NCBI RefSeq assembly: GCF_030686865.1
Contig: NZ_JAQYUS010000001.1
Location: forward strand, 62,001-126,000
From: Kaistella sp. SH40-3
Lineage (GTDB): Bacteria > Bacteroidota > Bacteroidia > Flavobacteriales > Weeksellaceae
DNA: 64,000 bases
Reading direction: 5' to 3'
Under the pieces are notes generated by a model. It saw only the letters and a program-made list of their open reading frames with translations. It was not told the origin of the DNA and ran no database searches. Numbering within the stretch: position 1 is the first letter of the stretch; every line of letters begins with the position of its first letter. Positions 1 to 8,759 of the stretch are shown in pieces. The translations under genes were made by a program, and so were the position numbers.

Positions 1-57
1 AACGAATCATACAAAATCATGAACCATATCATCGCATTTAGAAATAAATTGAATTAA
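1..57 (+). CDS. C-terminal end of an upstream gene (partial)
   Basis: Frame 1 is open from the window edge and codes for 18 residues (NESYKIMN...FRNKLN) before TAA at 55-57. It runs in the same direction as rsmD. In related genomes rsmD is, as I recall, often preceded by a DUF3822 gene, so this may be its end, but the fragment is too short to identify from sequence. Confidence 0.3.
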   Translation, partial: NESYKIMNHIIAFRNKLN

Positions 58-73
58 ATTTGCCTTCTCGTGC

Positions 74-122
74 ATCTAAAATCCAGCACCAAACACCCAG
101 CATCCAGCATCTAACATCCAAC
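74..122. repeat. Heptanucleotide-register repeat upstream of rsmD
   Basis: Seven consecutive 7-nt units are in perfect register: ATCTAAA, ATCCAGC, ACCAAAC, ACCCAGC, ATCCAGC, ATCTAAC, ATCCAAC. The array ends 9 nt before the rsmD ATG. It is open in the frame of rsmD, which falsely extends that gene upstream by 24 residues. Similar 7-nt arrays occur elsewhere in the window (see findings). Confidence 0.85.
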
Positions 123-131
123 AACAAAACC

Positions 132-737
132 ATGTACAGAATAATCAGTGGCCAATGGAAAGCCAAAAGAATTTCCGCTCCAAAAAGTTTCGACGTCAGA
201 CCAACCACCGATTTTGCCAAAGAAGCACTCTTCAGCATTATTGAAAACCGTTTCCGATTCGACTATGCCTCAATTTCTGTGCTCGATTTATTTGCCGGAA
301 TTGGATCCATCTCCCTGGAGTTTGCCTCCCGAGGTTGCAAAGATGTTACCTCAATTGAAATGAATGCCAGACATGCGGGATTCATTAATAATACTGCGAC
401 TGAACTCGAAATGAATACGCAGGTCAATGCAATTCGTGGCGATGTTTTTGAATATTTAAAAAAGAACAGAAACCGTAAAACCTACGAAATTGTTGTGGCT
501 GATCCCCCTTTTGAAATGGATGTGCCGAAATATCAGGAATTGATTTCTTTGGTATTGAACAATAATTACCTGAAGGAAAATGGCGTCTTTATTTTGGAAC
601 ATCAAAGTCGCACAAAATTGGAACACCCCAATATTATCGATACCAGAAAATATGGGAATGTAAGTTTTTCTTTCTTAAAACCAAATGAACCGGAAGTAGA
701 AGAAACTGCGGAGACAGAAGAAGCAACTACCGAGTAA
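132..737 (+). CDS. rsmD: 16S rRNA (guanine966-N2)-methyltransferase RsmD
   Basis: This SAM-dependent methyltransferase modifies guanine 966 of 16S rRNA in the 30S subunit. The 201-residue protein has the family pattern RPTTDFAKEALF (about residues 23-34), the SAM-binding loop VLDLFAGIGS (50-59) and the catalytic DPPF motif (124-127). The frame is open further upstream, but the extra 24 residues come from a heptanucleotide repeat, so the ATG at 132 (MYRIISG) is taken as the start. The C-terminus is an acidic tail (EVEETAETEE), which is not part of the catalytic fold. The gene converges on murI across a shared hairpin. Confidence 0.93.
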   Translation: MYRIISGQWKAKRISAPKSFDVRPTTDFAKEALFSIIENRFRFDYASISVLDLFAGIGSISLEFASRGCKDVTSIEMNARHAGFINNTATELEMNTQVNAIRGDVFEYLKKNRNRKTYEIVVADPPFEMDVPKYQELISLVLNNNYLKENGVFILEHQSRTKLEHPNIIDTRKYGNVSFSFLKPNEPEVEETAETEEATTE

Positions 738-781
738 TATTGACTAAGAGAGAATAGACGGAATTTATCTCAAAATTATAT

Positions 782-839
782 TGCCACGAATTCATGAATA
801 AATGTTATCTACAACAGAAAAATTCGTGCATTCGTGGCA
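782..839. terminator. Bidirectional hairpin between rsmD and murI, built from a dispersed repeat
   Basis: TGCCACGAATTCATGAAT (782-799) pairs with ATTCGTGCATTCGTGGCA (822-839) with two mismatches and is followed by a T-rich stretch. It lies between two convergent genes, so it probably ends both transcripts. The same 'attcgtg(c/a)attcgtggca' word occurs at about 10510, 14727 and 28764. Confidence 0.7.
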
Positions 840-859
840 TTTTTATAAAAAACACTCTC

Positions 860-1690
860 TTACAACACTTTCAATTCCAGATTGATCGTTTTGCCAAAGA
901 ATTTCTTAGAAATTTTCTCGAAGTTTTTGGTAATATCTGAAAGGTAAAATTGATAAGACGGCTTTGGGTTTTGCTCATTTAATAAATGGTGTTTTTCCAA
1001 TACCATTTTCAACTGATTCGCCACAATACTCGGTGAATCAATTACTCTGACGCGGTTTCCGTAATATTGCTTGATCTCATTCAACAAAAGCGGATAATGT
1101 GTACAACCTAAAATTAGGGTTTCAATGTTTTTTAATTTACTGTTACTCAAATAATTGTAAATGATCGAATGGGTAATTGGATGGTTTCTAAAACCTTCCT
1201 CAATCGCCGGGACCAAAAGCGGAGTCGCCAATTCATCAACTTTAATGAACTTATTATGTTTGCGAATTGACTTTTTGTATAACCCAGAATTCACAGTGGC
1301 TTTGGTTGCAATCACACCCACATTATTGTGAATCTCGTACGCTACTTTTTCCGCTACTGGATTAATTACATCGATGACTGGAACTTGATTGTTGACCAAT
1401 TCCAAGACTTCTTTTAAAGCATTTGCTGTGGCAGAATTACACGCAATAACAATCGCTTTGCAATTTTTCTCTAATAAAAACTCGGTGATTTTTATACAAT
1501 AGCCAACAATCGCTTCCCGCGATTTTTCACCGTACGGAAGGTGTTTGGTGTCGCCGAAATAAATTAAATCTTCATTAGGCAATAATCTTTTAATTTCTTT
1601 GGCAACGGTTAATCCACCCACACCAGAATCGAAAATCCCGATAGGTTGGTTGGCTGAAAGATGACTGAAATCTTGTTTTTGAGTTTTCAA
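860..1690 (-). CDS. murI: Glutamate racemase
   Basis: MurI converts L-glutamate to D-glutamate for peptidoglycan synthesis in the cytoplasm. The sequence shows the N-terminal GIFDSGVGGLTV motif and the two catalytic cysteine motifs ACNSAT and GCTHYP, as expected for a cofactor-independent racemase. The frame is open to an ATG at 1768, but those 26 extra residues (MTTHFTWLFLLF...) are translated from the AGAGCCA/AGTAAAA heptad repeat. A TTG at 1690 (LKTQKQDFSHLS) gives a 276-residue protein of normal family length and is the more likely start. A short 5' extension cannot be excluded. Confidence 0.9.
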   Translation of the reverse strand: MKTQKQDFSHLSANQPIGIFDSGVGGLTVAKEIKRLLPNEDLIYFGDTKHLPYGEKSREAIVGYCIKITEFLLEKNCKAIVIACNSATANALKEVLELVNNQVPVIDVINPVAEKVAYEIHNNVGVIATKATVNSGLYKKSIRKHNKFIKVDELATPLLVPAIEEGFRNHPITHSIIYNYLSNSKLKNIETLILGCTHYPLLLNEIKQYYGNRVRVIDSPSIVANQLKMVLEKHHLLNEQNPKPSYQFYLSDITKNFEKISKKFFGKTINLELKVL

Positions 1691-1722
1691 GGGGTTGAAA
1701 TTTGTGCAAAAATACGGAATAA

Positions 1723-1757
1723 AGAGCCAAGTAAAAAGTAAAAAGAGCCAAGTAAAA
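1723..1757. repeat. Heptad repeat AGAGCCA/AGTAAAA, copy 1
   Basis: Five 7-nt units in exact register: AGAGCCA, AGTAAAA, AGTAAAA, AGAGCCA, AGTAAAA. The first four units recur without change at 33927-33954, and a related inverted version is at 20148-20182. It lies in the 5' region of murI. Confidence 0.85.
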
Positions 1758-1851
1758 TGAGTGGTCAATAAAAGTGAATGACGAATTTTGAACCGTTTTT
1801 ATTTAATGAAGAAAGTGAATATTGAACTTTAAACTATTGCTAAATAGCAAC

Positions 1852-1872
1852 CTCGCAACTCGCAACTCATTA
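1852..1872. repeat. Short heptad repeat CTCGCAA next to the hemW stop codon
   Basis: CTCGCAA, CTCGCAA, CTCATTA in register. The third unit overlaps the hemW stop codon (TTA at 1870-1872 on the plus strand). Confidence 0.6.
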
Positions 1873-2994
1873 AACCACAAACAGATCCGACGCGATTCCA
1901 TCTGCTAAAAACCAGTGTTTTTCAGGAATCGTTAAATGGTTATTTTCGACTTTTAATAAACCGTCTTCCAGTTTGGTTTTGATTTCTTTTTGAAAATACT
2001 CCAAAAGTTCCGTACTGAATTTCTCCTTTAATGATGATAAATCTACGCCCCAAATGGTTCGTAAACCAATCATGAGCATTTCATTAAATTGATCTTTCTC
2101 TGATAGAATTTCAGTTTCTTTTGGCAAGACATTTTTATTTAATGAATTGATGTACAATTGGTTATTAGCCATATTCCAACTTCTTTCATTTCTTCCGTTA
2201 TAAGAATGTGCAGAGGGTCCAATGCCTAAATATTCTTGATATTTCCAGTAAGCCGAATTGTGTTTGGAATGAAAACCAGGTTTTCCAAAATTGGAAATTT
2301 CGTAATGATCAAAGCCATTCTCTTTCAAGAAATCACTCATGTAGAAAAACTCCTCATGCTGTTCTGCTTCTTTTGGTGCAGCGATTTTCCCTTGCGAAAT
2401 CCAGGCGTTTAACATGGTTTTCGGTTCGATAGTCAATGCATAAGAAGAAACATGCGGAACTTGAAGTTCAATGGTTTTATCTAAATTCTGTTTCCAGATT
2501 TCAAAATTTGCACTGGGTGAACCGTAAATTAAATCGATGCTGATATTTTCAAAACCAAAATCTTGCGCCCGCTTAATCGAACTTTCTGCTTCACCCGAAT
2601 TATGAGCGCGGTTCATTAATTTTAAATCTTCATCAAAAAAACTTTGGGTTCCGATTGACAAGCGGTTAAAAGGAGTTTTGGATAATTCCTTCAGAAAGTT
2701 TTTATCCAAATCATCTGGATTAGCTTCCAGCGTAATTTCGATATCCGGATCAAAGGAAAAATATTTTAAAACCTCATCAACAATAGATTTTAGTTCATCT
2801 ACTTTAAGAATAGAAGGCGTTCCACCACCGAAATAAAGAGATTTTAAAGACTTCGTTTCCAGTTCGTCTTTTCGCAAACCAATTTCTTTTTTAAGGGCAG
2901 AAACCATCTCCTCTTTATAATTTAAAGAAGTAGAAAAATGGAAATTACAGTAACTGCATTTTTGTTTGCAGAAAGGGATGTGGAGGTAAATCAT
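1870..2994 (-). CDS. hemW: Radical SAM heme chaperone HemW
   Basis: HemW is a radical-SAM protein related to coproporphyrinogen dehydrogenase HemN. In studied bacteria it works as a heme chaperone rather than as an oxidase. The 374-residue protein has the cluster-binding motif CxxxCxxC at residues 9-16 (CKQKCSYC) directly after the first strand MIYLHIPF. HemN has a further cysteine (CxxxCxxCxC), but here the following residues are N-F, which supports HemW. Other family motifs are FGGGTPS and SIGTQSFFDEDL, and the HemN C-terminal domain follows. Older annotations call such proteins 'coproporphyrinogen III oxidase'. Confidence 0.9.
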   Translation of the reverse strand: MIYLHIPFCKQKCSYCNFHFSTSLNYKEEMVSALKKEIGLRKDELETKSLKSLYFGGGTPSILKVDELKSIVDEVLKYFSFDPDIEITLEANPDDLDKNFLKELSKTPFNRLSIGTQSFFDEDLKLMNRAHNSGEAESSIKRAQDFGFENISIDLIYGSPSANFEIWKQNLDKTIELQVPHVSSYALTIEPKTMLNAWISQGKIAAPKEAEQHEEFFYMSDFLKENGFDHYEISNFGKPGFHSKHNSAYWKYQEYLGIGPSAHSYNGRNERSWNMANNQLYINSLNKNVLPKETEILSEKDQFNEMLMIGLRTIWGVDLSSLKEKFSTELLEYFQKEIKTKLEDGLLKVENNHLTIPEKHWFLADGIASDLFVV

Positions 2995-3005
2995 ACAAGT
3001 TGCTA

Positions 3006-3040
3006 GATGATGGATGTTCGATGATGGATGATGAATATTA
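3006..3040. repeat. Heptad repeat GATGATG upstream of hemW
   Basis: Five 7-nt units in register: GATGATG, GATGTTC, GATGATG, GATGATG, AATATTA. It occupies nearly all of the 73-nt gap between the PorP/SprF gene and hemW, 11 nt upstream of the hemW start. Confidence 0.8.
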
Positions 3041-3067
3041 GTACCACAATCAAAATTTCCGATTTTA

Positions 3068-4012
3068 TTAGTAACGGTATCCTCTTGTATTGATAAAGTT
3101 TTCTAATTTATAACCGATGCTCAACATAAAACTGTTTCCTGCGTATTGTTGAATATCTGAAAGTCCGAAATTATAAGTCGCTCCGAAAAAGAAATTATTA
3201 ACCGAAGCTTTTACGACAGGGGAAATTCCTAAATTTTGATTTCCGAATTTATTGCTCGCAGTTCGTAAACTCGCGCCGGCAGAAAAAGAACTCTCGTCTC
3301 CAGTCACCGTTGCCATTAAATTAAAATCCATCATTTTGGATGAGTTGGTATTAAAATTTACAAGCACTGAAGGCGTTACATAAAACTCATCGGTAAGAAA
3401 CCAGTTATAACCCGTGTTGAGAAGAAACTTAGTGGGCTCTGGCTCAATGCCATTTACAATAGGAATATCATTGGTTAAGGCAATATCATTCACAGAAACT
3501 CCAGCGAAAAAATCACGGTAGGTTACCGCCATTCCCAAATTTGCATAAACTAAAAACAGCGAATTGGAATTCAATACAGGATCGCCTGGATCTTGTGGAT
3601 TAAGCATTCCCAAATCAATATTCATGTTATAGAAATTCACATTGGTTCCAAAAGAGAACTGGCTTTTTCTTTCACCATCATCATCAATCGGAATAAAATA
3701 CGATGCACCTGCTGAAATTCCATTTGAAGAAATCGGTCCGTTTTGATCTCTAAAAAAAGACAATCCTGCTCCTACTCTATCGAAAACATTGGCATGCATA
3801 CCAATGGACTGCACATTGGGTGACTGGTCGAAATTAGAAAATTGCTTTTGGTAGTTTAAATTCAACACAACATCATCGGTATTTCCGTAAAGTGCAGGGT
3901 TAAATAGGAAATCGCCATTGAGCAAATACTGTTGATAAAAAGGCAATGTTTCCTGGCTTTTATAACTTCCTAAAAAGACCACCACGAAAAATAACGTATA
4001 TATTTTTCTCAT
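3068..4012 (-). CDS. PorP/SprF-family type IX secretion outer-membrane protein
   Basis: Members of this family are outer-membrane beta-barrel proteins that work with the T9SS. SprF of Flavobacterium is needed to export the SprB adhesin. The protein has a signal peptide (MRKIYTLFFVVVFLGSYKSQ) and the family opening LPFYQQYLLNGDFLFNPA, followed by alternating beta-strand sequence to an aromatic C-terminus (RGYRY). The ATG at 4012 is chosen over the one at 4039 because it puts the signal peptide at the N-terminus. sprF genes usually follow a giant adhesin gene. None is nearby, so this is an orphan member of unknown partner. Confidence 0.85.
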   Translation of the reverse strand: MRKIYTLFFVVVFLGSYKSQETLPFYQQYLLNGDFLFNPALYGNTDDVVLNLNYQKQFSNFDQSPNVQSIGMHANVFDRVGAGLSFFRDQNGPISSNGISAGASYFIPIDDDGERKSQFSFGTNVNFYNMNIDLGMLNPQDPGDPVLNSNSLFLVYANLGMAVTYRDFFAGVSVNDIALTNDIPIVNGIEPEPTKFLLNTGYNWFLTDEFYVTPSVLVNFNTNSSKMMDFNLMATVTGDESSFSAGASLRTASNKFGNQNLGISPVVKASVNNFFFGATYNFGLSDIQQYAGNSFMLSIGYKLENFINTRGYRY

Positions 4013-4060
4013 AATAAGAATTGCGTGAATTTTGAACAAATATAAAAAGTTTTTATGGAA

Positions 4061-5122
4061 CTAAGATTCTAAATATTTCCTCCATTTATTTAGAGCTTCT
4101 TCCATATCTTTTGGCATCGGACTTTCGAAATACATTTCCTGTTTTGTAGTCGGATGAATAAAACCTAAAGTGTGTGCATGAAGTGCGTGACGTGGCAAAA
4201 CTTCAAAAACATTTTTGATAAACTGCTTGTATTTCGGCATATTTACTCCTTTTAAAATCTGATTTCCTTCGTAGCGTTCATCATTAAAAAGAGTATGTCC
4301 GATATGTTTGAAATGCGCACGGATTTGATGCGTTCTGCCGGTTTCTAATTTGCATTCGACCCAAGTGATGTAGCGGAATCTTTCGAGAACTTTATAATGC
4401 GTGACCGCATGTTTGCCCAAACTACCATCTTCGAAAACTGCCATCTGCATTCTGTTTTTCAAATGCCTGCCGATATTCCCGCGGATGGTTCCCTCATCCT
4501 CTTCTATATTTCCCCAAACGAAACCCCAGTATAATCTTTTGGTGGTGCGGTCAAAGAACTGCTTGGCTAAAAAACTTAAGGCATATTCGTTTTTGGCAAT
4601 GACTAAAAGTCCAGAAGTATCTTTATCGATTCTATGAACCAAACCAACACGGTCTAAATCTGATTTAAGTCCATTTTTTTCGAAATGAAAAGCCAGCGCA
4701 TTAATTAATGTTCCGCTATAATTCCCATGACCGGGATGTACGACCATTCCCGCTTCTTTATCCACAACGACCACATCGTCATCTTCATAAACGATGTTAA
4801 TAGGAATATCTTGTGGAATGATGATATTTTCACGCGGCGGACTGGTAAGCAACACCGAGATTTCATCGCCTGGTTTTACGCGGTAATTTTGTTTTACCGG
4901 CGAACCGTTAACAATTACATTCCCTGCACGACAGGTTTGGGAGATTTTGTTCCGTGTAGAATTCTGGCGAAAATTAACCAGAAACTTATCAATTCGAAGT
5001 GGTTCTTGACCTCGATCTACTTTGATAGAGAAATGTTCAAAAAGTCCTTCTGATTCGTTTTCATTAGATTCCTGATTCAGTAATTCTTCGTCGTGGGAGA
5101 AATTTTCGTTGTCTTCTGTCAT
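4061..5122 (-). CDS. RluD-type 23S rRNA pseudouridine synthase
   Basis: RluA-family enzyme that isomerises uridine to pseudouridine in RNA. An N-terminal S4 RNA-binding domain (LRIDKFLVNFRQNSTRNKI...) is followed by the catalytic domain with the signature HRIDKDTSGLLVIAKN, whose aspartate is catalytic. The start at 5122 (MTEDNENF, acidic leader) leaves a 64-nt gap to the preceding PASTA gene. A longer start at 5197 would overlap the end of that gene by 11 nt. S4 plus this signature fits RluD (23S positions 1911/1915/1917), but RluA-family paralogues are hard to separate by eye. Confidence 0.85.
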   Translation of the reverse strand: MTEDNENFSHDEELLNQESNENESEGLFEHFSIKVDRGQEPLRIDKFLVNFRQNSTRNKISQTCRAGNVIVNGSPVKQNYRVKPGDEISVLLTSPPRENIIIPQDIPINIVYEDDDVVVVDKEAGMVVHPGHGNYSGTLINALAFHFEKNGLKSDLDRVGLVHRIDKDTSGLLVIAKNEYALSFLAKQFFDRTTKRLYWGFVWGNIEEDEGTIRGNIGRHLKNRMQMAVFEDGSLGKHAVTHYKVLERFRYITWVECKLETGRTHQIRAHFKHIGHTLFNDERYEGNQILKGVNMPKYKQFIKNVFEVLPRHALHAHTLGFIHPTTKQEMYFESPMPKDMEEALNKWRKYLES

Positions 5123-5186
5123 TTTATTTTTGAAAGATAAAGCTCCAACATTTCCGTTGAAGCTTTTTGGATGATCTTGACTAATC

Positions 5187-6254
5187 TTATTCAACAATTA
5201 CCTTCTTCACTTTGGGTTTCTCTTCGGTTTTTGTTGGTGTGGTTTTCGCTGGAGTCGTCGGCTTTCCTTCAGCAGGTTTCGGTTTCTGCTCAGTTCCTTT
5301 TGAAGTTTCCACCTTTTTAACTTCCTGTTTCGGAGTTTCTGATTTTGGTACCGTTGATTTCGGCGCTTCTACCACTTCAGATTCAGAACCTCGAGGTACC
5401 GGTTCTCTGTAGACTGGCGTTTCATTGTCATAATTCTCCGGAACACTGTAATCCATTTTGATTCTATAAATAGAATTCAATTGTGAAATTTTTCCGCCCA
5501 TTTCGGCCGGTGTTTTTTTACTTGCCCAAATATCAATCTGCATTCCCTGATCCCGAACATCAAATGCTGCCGGATCCTGATAATACACGATATCTGATTC
5601 ATCTGCACCCCCATCCTCATGCTCTACCAAACCTATTTCAAATAGATTTTGTTTAATAACCGCTTTTGCCTCCTGAACCGTTAAACCTACAAGATTGGGG
5701 ACAGAAATATTTCTTTTCGGGCCTGCGCCAATCACAATATCGATGGTTGAGAACCTTGGTAACAAAGCACCCGGCTTTAACGTTGCGCCATTATAAAGCA
5801 ACCGGAGTACCGCATCACGCTGGATACTCGGTTCCAAAATAGTGTCCCCAATTTTTAATCCAACCTGTTCTAACTGTCTAAATGCTAAACCTTTGTACCG
5901 ATCCAAAACATCAGGAACCGAAACGGGTGCGTAACTTCTTGGATTGACCTTTAAAATAATTGTTCGGCCATCTTTCACGCGGGATCCCGGTGAAGGATAA
6001 ATTTGTAAAACCTGGAACGGTTTAAATTTTGGCTCGTATTTACCACTATCAACTTCATAATCCAGGCCAGTATCTTCTAATACTTTAATGGCTTCGTGCA
6101 CCGATTTATTCATCACATTGGGTACTGCGATTTCTTTCCCGTGGTTCGTATGCAATTCCAGCCAACGAAAAGTCAACCAAACTGCACCTGCGAAAACAGC
6201 AGACGCTAAAAGTATATTTACCCAGACTTTCCAATGGAAGAGCGATTTAAGCAT
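5187..6254 (-). CDS. Membrane-anchored PASTA-domain protein
   Basis: The protein begins with one membrane segment (about residues 9-28, VWVNILLASAVFAGAVWLTF). Three PASTA repeats follow (starting near VPNVMNKSVHEA, VPDVLDRYKGLA and VPNLVGLTVQEA), and then a low-complexity tail rich in Pro, Lys, Thr and Glu. PASTA repeats bind peptidoglycan fragments in kinases and penicillin-binding proteins of Gram-positive bacteria. Here there is no kinase or transpeptidase domain, so only a periplasmic role near the cell wall can be inferred. It is directly upstream of, and probably cotranscribed with, the pseudouridine synthase gene, a pairing common in Flavobacteriia. Confidence 0.85.
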   Translation of the reverse strand: MLKSLFHWKVWVNILLASAVFAGAVWLTFRWLELHTNHGKEIAVPNVMNKSVHEAIKVLEDTGLDYEVDSGKYEPKFKPFQVLQIYPSPGSRVKDGRTIILKVNPRSYAPVSVPDVLDRYKGLAFRQLEQVGLKIGDTILEPSIQRDAVLRLLYNGATLKPGALLPRFSTIDIVIGAGPKRNISVPNLVGLTVQEAKAVIKQNLFEIGLVEHEDGGADESDIVYYQDPAAFDVRDQGMQIDIWASKKTPAEMGGKISQLNSIYRIKMDYSVPENYDNETPVYREPVPRGSESEVVEAPKSTVPKSETPKQEVKKVETSKGTEQKPKPAEGKPTTPAKTTPTKTEEKPKVKKVIVE

Positions 6255-6481
6255 ATTTCTAAATCTTTTATTAAATGCAAATATATAAAATAATCTTTTC
6301 TGTATTTGTCGAAAATTTTAAACAGTATTAAACTTCAAATAGTATCACCTTAGTGCATAAGTAATTGGTTAAAATGATCTTATTTTATTTTTTACTTTTG
6401 AACTTTTGCGTAAAAAAAAGATTCAGATGATTAATCAGTATTTTATAGTTTCTTTTTTAAGCCTGAAAGTTTTTAAATAAT

Positions 6482-6489
6482 TATCTTTG
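6482..6489 (+). promoter_or_regulatory. Likely -7 element for yicC
   Basis: TATCTTTG matches the Bacteroidota -7 consensus TAnnTTTG and ends 17 nt before the yicC ATG, which would give a very short leader. The -33 element is not clear. Confidence 0.5.
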
Positions 6490-6506
6490 TGAGATAAAGC
6501 AAATAC

Positions 6507-7364
6507 ATGATTTTATCCATGACCGGCTTCGGAAGAAGCGAAGGAGTTTTCGAAGGCAAAAAAATAACCCTCGATATTAAATCTCTCAACAGCAAATCAT
6601 TTGATTTAAATATCAAAATTCCATTAAGATATAAAGAAAAAGAATTTGAAATTCGCAAACTATTGAACGACAGAGCACTACGTGGAAAAGTAGATTGCTA
6701 CGTCAATATTGAATCCCTTAATAATATTAATGATGTTGCTATTAATCATGATTTGGTTCAGGCGTATATTACTGAATTAAAGAAGGTTGCTGCAGACGGT
6801 CCCGATTTCGAATATTTGAAAATGGCAATAAGAATGCCGGACGTCGTTTCGACAAAAAGTGAGGAACTCAGTGAAGACGAATGGATTTTCCTGATTGAAT
6901 TGCTGGAAGAAACTCTAACAAAATTTGAAAATTTTCGGCGTACAGAAGGAGAAATTCTTCAACAGGAACTCAGTCGTAATATTAAAAAAATTGAATCTTA
7001 TTTAAGTCAGGTCGAACCTTACGAACAAGTAAGAATGGATGCCGTGAAAGAACGTTACCGAAATTCTCTCAATGAATTTGACCAGATTGATGAAACGCGT
7101 TTCTATCAGGAAATGGCTTACTACACTGAGAAATTAGATATCGCCGAAGAAAAAGTTCGATTGACTCAACATTTAAAATATTATCTGGAAGTAATGATTG
7201 AAGAAAGTTTCAATGGTAAGAAACTCGGCTTCATTTCCCAGGAAATCGGTCGTGAAATCAATACTTTGGGTTCCAAAGCCAATCACGCAGAAATTCAAAA
7301 ACTGGTCGTCATGATGAAAGATGATCTGGAGAAAATAAAAGAACAGACGGTAAACGTTTTGTAG
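6507..7364 (+). CDS. yicC: YicC/YloC-family endoribonuclease
   Basis: The 285-residue protein starts with the family signature MILSMTGFGRSEG and ends with the conserved DUF1732 region (GKKLGFISQEIGREINTLGSKA). E. coli YicC is an endoribonuclease, and the family is almost always next to guanylate kinase, as here (gmk begins 100 nt downstream). The length is normal. The gene is separated from gmk by a long inverted repeat. Confidence 0.92.
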   Translation: MILSMTGFGRSEGVFEGKKITLDIKSLNSKSFDLNIKIPLRYKEKEFEIRKLLNDRALRGKVDCYVNIESLNNINDVAINHDLVQAYITELKKVAADGPDFEYLKMAIRMPDVVSTKSEELSEDEWIFLIELLEETLTKFENFRRTEGEILQQELSRNIKKIESYLSQVEPYEQVRMDAVKERYRNSLNEFDQIDETRFYQEMAYYTEKLDIAEEKVRLTQHLKYYLEVMIEESFNGKKLGFISQEIGREINTLGSKANHAEIQKLVVMMKDDLEKIKEQTVNVL

Positions 7365-7384
7365 ATAAAAGACTTTGAGATAAT

Positions 7385-7449
7385 AGACGGATAGATAATA
7401 GACATCAACATGTTAGTCTATTATCTATTAGTCTATTATCTATCCGTCT
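7385..7449. repeat. Inverted repeat with 19-bp arms between yicC and gmk
   Basis: AGACGGATAGATAATAGAC (7385-7403) is exactly complementary to GTCTATTATCTATCCGTCT (7431-7449). The spacer contains a second partial copy of the right arm (TAGTCTATTATCTATTA). Units of 7-8 nt (GATAATA, TAGTCTA, TTATCTA) are visible, linking it to the heptad-type repeats. It lacks a T-run and lies inside a probable operon, so it may be an attenuator or mRNA-processing hairpin rather than a terminator. Confidence 0.8.
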
Positions 7450-7464
7450 TAAAAACTTAAATCA

Positions 7465-8028
7465 ATGAATAAAGTTATTATATTCTCAGCGCCGTCCGGA
7501 AGTGGAAAAACTACGCTCGTTAAGCATTGTTTGGAGCATTTTTCTGAACTGGAATTTTCGATTTCCTGTACGACCAGGAGTGCAAGAGGTGAAGAGAAAA
7601 ACGGTATTGATTACCATTTTATTTCTCCTGAAGAGTTCAGAGAAAGAATTGCAGCAAAAGCATTCGTAGAGTTTGAAGAGGTTTATACTGACAAGTATTA
7701 CGGAACTTTAAAATCGGAAGTCGAAAGAATCTGGGCCAGCGGAAAAGTCGTTATTTTTGATGTTGATGTTCAGGGTGGAATTGCTTTAAAAAAATATTTT
7801 GGCGACAAAGCCTTATCTATTTTCATCATGCCTCCATCAGTTGCTGCGTTGGAATTAAGATTAATCGCCAGAGGAACTGATGATTTAGAAACCATTCACA
7901 CACGGGTTGCAAAAGCAACAGAAGAAATTTCCTATAAAAATGAGTTTGATGAAATCGTGGTGAATGATCAGTTGGAAGTTGCTAAAAAGGACATCGAAAA
8001 TTTAATTACTCAATTTCTGAAATCATGA
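7465..8028 (+). CDS. gmk: Guanylate kinase
   Basis: Transfers phosphate from ATP to GMP, giving GDP. The Walker A loop SAPSGSGKTT lies at residues 8-17, followed by the GMP-binding SCTTRSARGEEKNGIDYHF segment. The length of 187 residues is normal. The stop codon overlaps the start of the next gene by 4 nt (ATGA), so the two genes are translationally coupled. Confidence 0.95.
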   Translation: MNKVIIFSAPSGSGKTTLVKHCLEHFSELEFSISCTTRSARGEEKNGIDYHFISPEEFRERIAAKAFVEFEEVYTDKYYGTLKSEVERIWASGKVVIFDVDVQGGIALKKYFGDKALSIFIMPPSVAALELRLIARGTDDLETIHTRVAKATEEISYKNEFDEIVVNDQLEVAKKDIENLITQFLKS

Positions 8029-8756
8029 GAATTGCCATTATCGGTTGCGGTTGGGTTGGGGAACGATTAGCCAAATATTTGACTGGTAGAAATCACCATG
8101 TCATTGCCACTACCACTTCACCCGAAAAAACAATCAATTTGGAAAAAGTCGCAACAGAAGTTCAGTTACTTGACTTTAATTCTGTGACCCATTTTGAATT
8201 TTTAGATAATGTGGATGTTGCCATTTTCAGTATGCCGATTTCGAGAAATACCTGGCATCAAGGTTTTGAAAAATTCGACCAACAATTTCCAAAAACCATT
8301 CTTTTCAGTTCGACCGGAGTTTATCCGCAAGAAAATAAAATCTTTACAGAAAAAGACACCGATAATTTAAGAGCCGATATTCTCGCGTCAGAAAATTTAG
8401 TCAGACAAAAATATCCGCAAACCAATATTCTGCGCTTTGGTGGTTTAATGGGTGACGAACGTTCTTTGCAAAACATGTTCAGAAACAGACAGCCGGAAAA
8501 TCCTGACAAGCCAACCAATTATATTCATTACGAAGATATTCTTCCGATTGTTGAATTGGTTCTTAATTCGGAAATACAATCTGAGACTTATAATATCGTC
8601 GCGCCGGAACATCCTTCCATAGCGGAAGTGCTGAATTTAGAAAGTCAAAAAAGCGACGACCCTAAAACCGAAACTAAACAAAGAATCATTTCTTCAGACC
8701 ATTTGATTCAAGATTTTAATTATACATTTATACATCCCAATCCTAAATATTTTTAA
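8025..8756 (+). CDS. NAD(P)-binding epimerase/dehydratase-like protein
   Basis: The 243-residue protein has an N-terminal Rossmann nucleotide-binding loop (IAIIGCGWVGERLAKYL) like YeeZ-type short-chain dehydrogenase relatives. Later segments resemble the extended SDR fold (FSSTGVYP, YIHYEDILPIVELVL). The usual YxxxK catalytic pair is not obvious, so the activity is unknown. It lies between gmk and nadA with a 4-nt overlap on the left and a 3-nt gap on the right, suggesting one transcript. Confidence 0.7.
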   Translation: MRIAIIGCGWVGERLAKYLTGRNHHVIATTTSPEKTINLEKVATEVQLLDFNSVTHFEFLDNVDVAIFSMPISRNTWHQGFEKFDQQFPKTILFSSTGVYPQENKIFTEKDTDNLRADILASENLVRQKYPQTNILRFGGLMGDERSLQNMFRNRQPENPDKPTNYIHYEDILPIVELVLNSEIQSETYNIVAPEHPSIAEVLNLESQKSDDPKTETKQRIISSDHLIQDFNYTFIHPNPKYF

Positions 8757-8759
8757 TCA

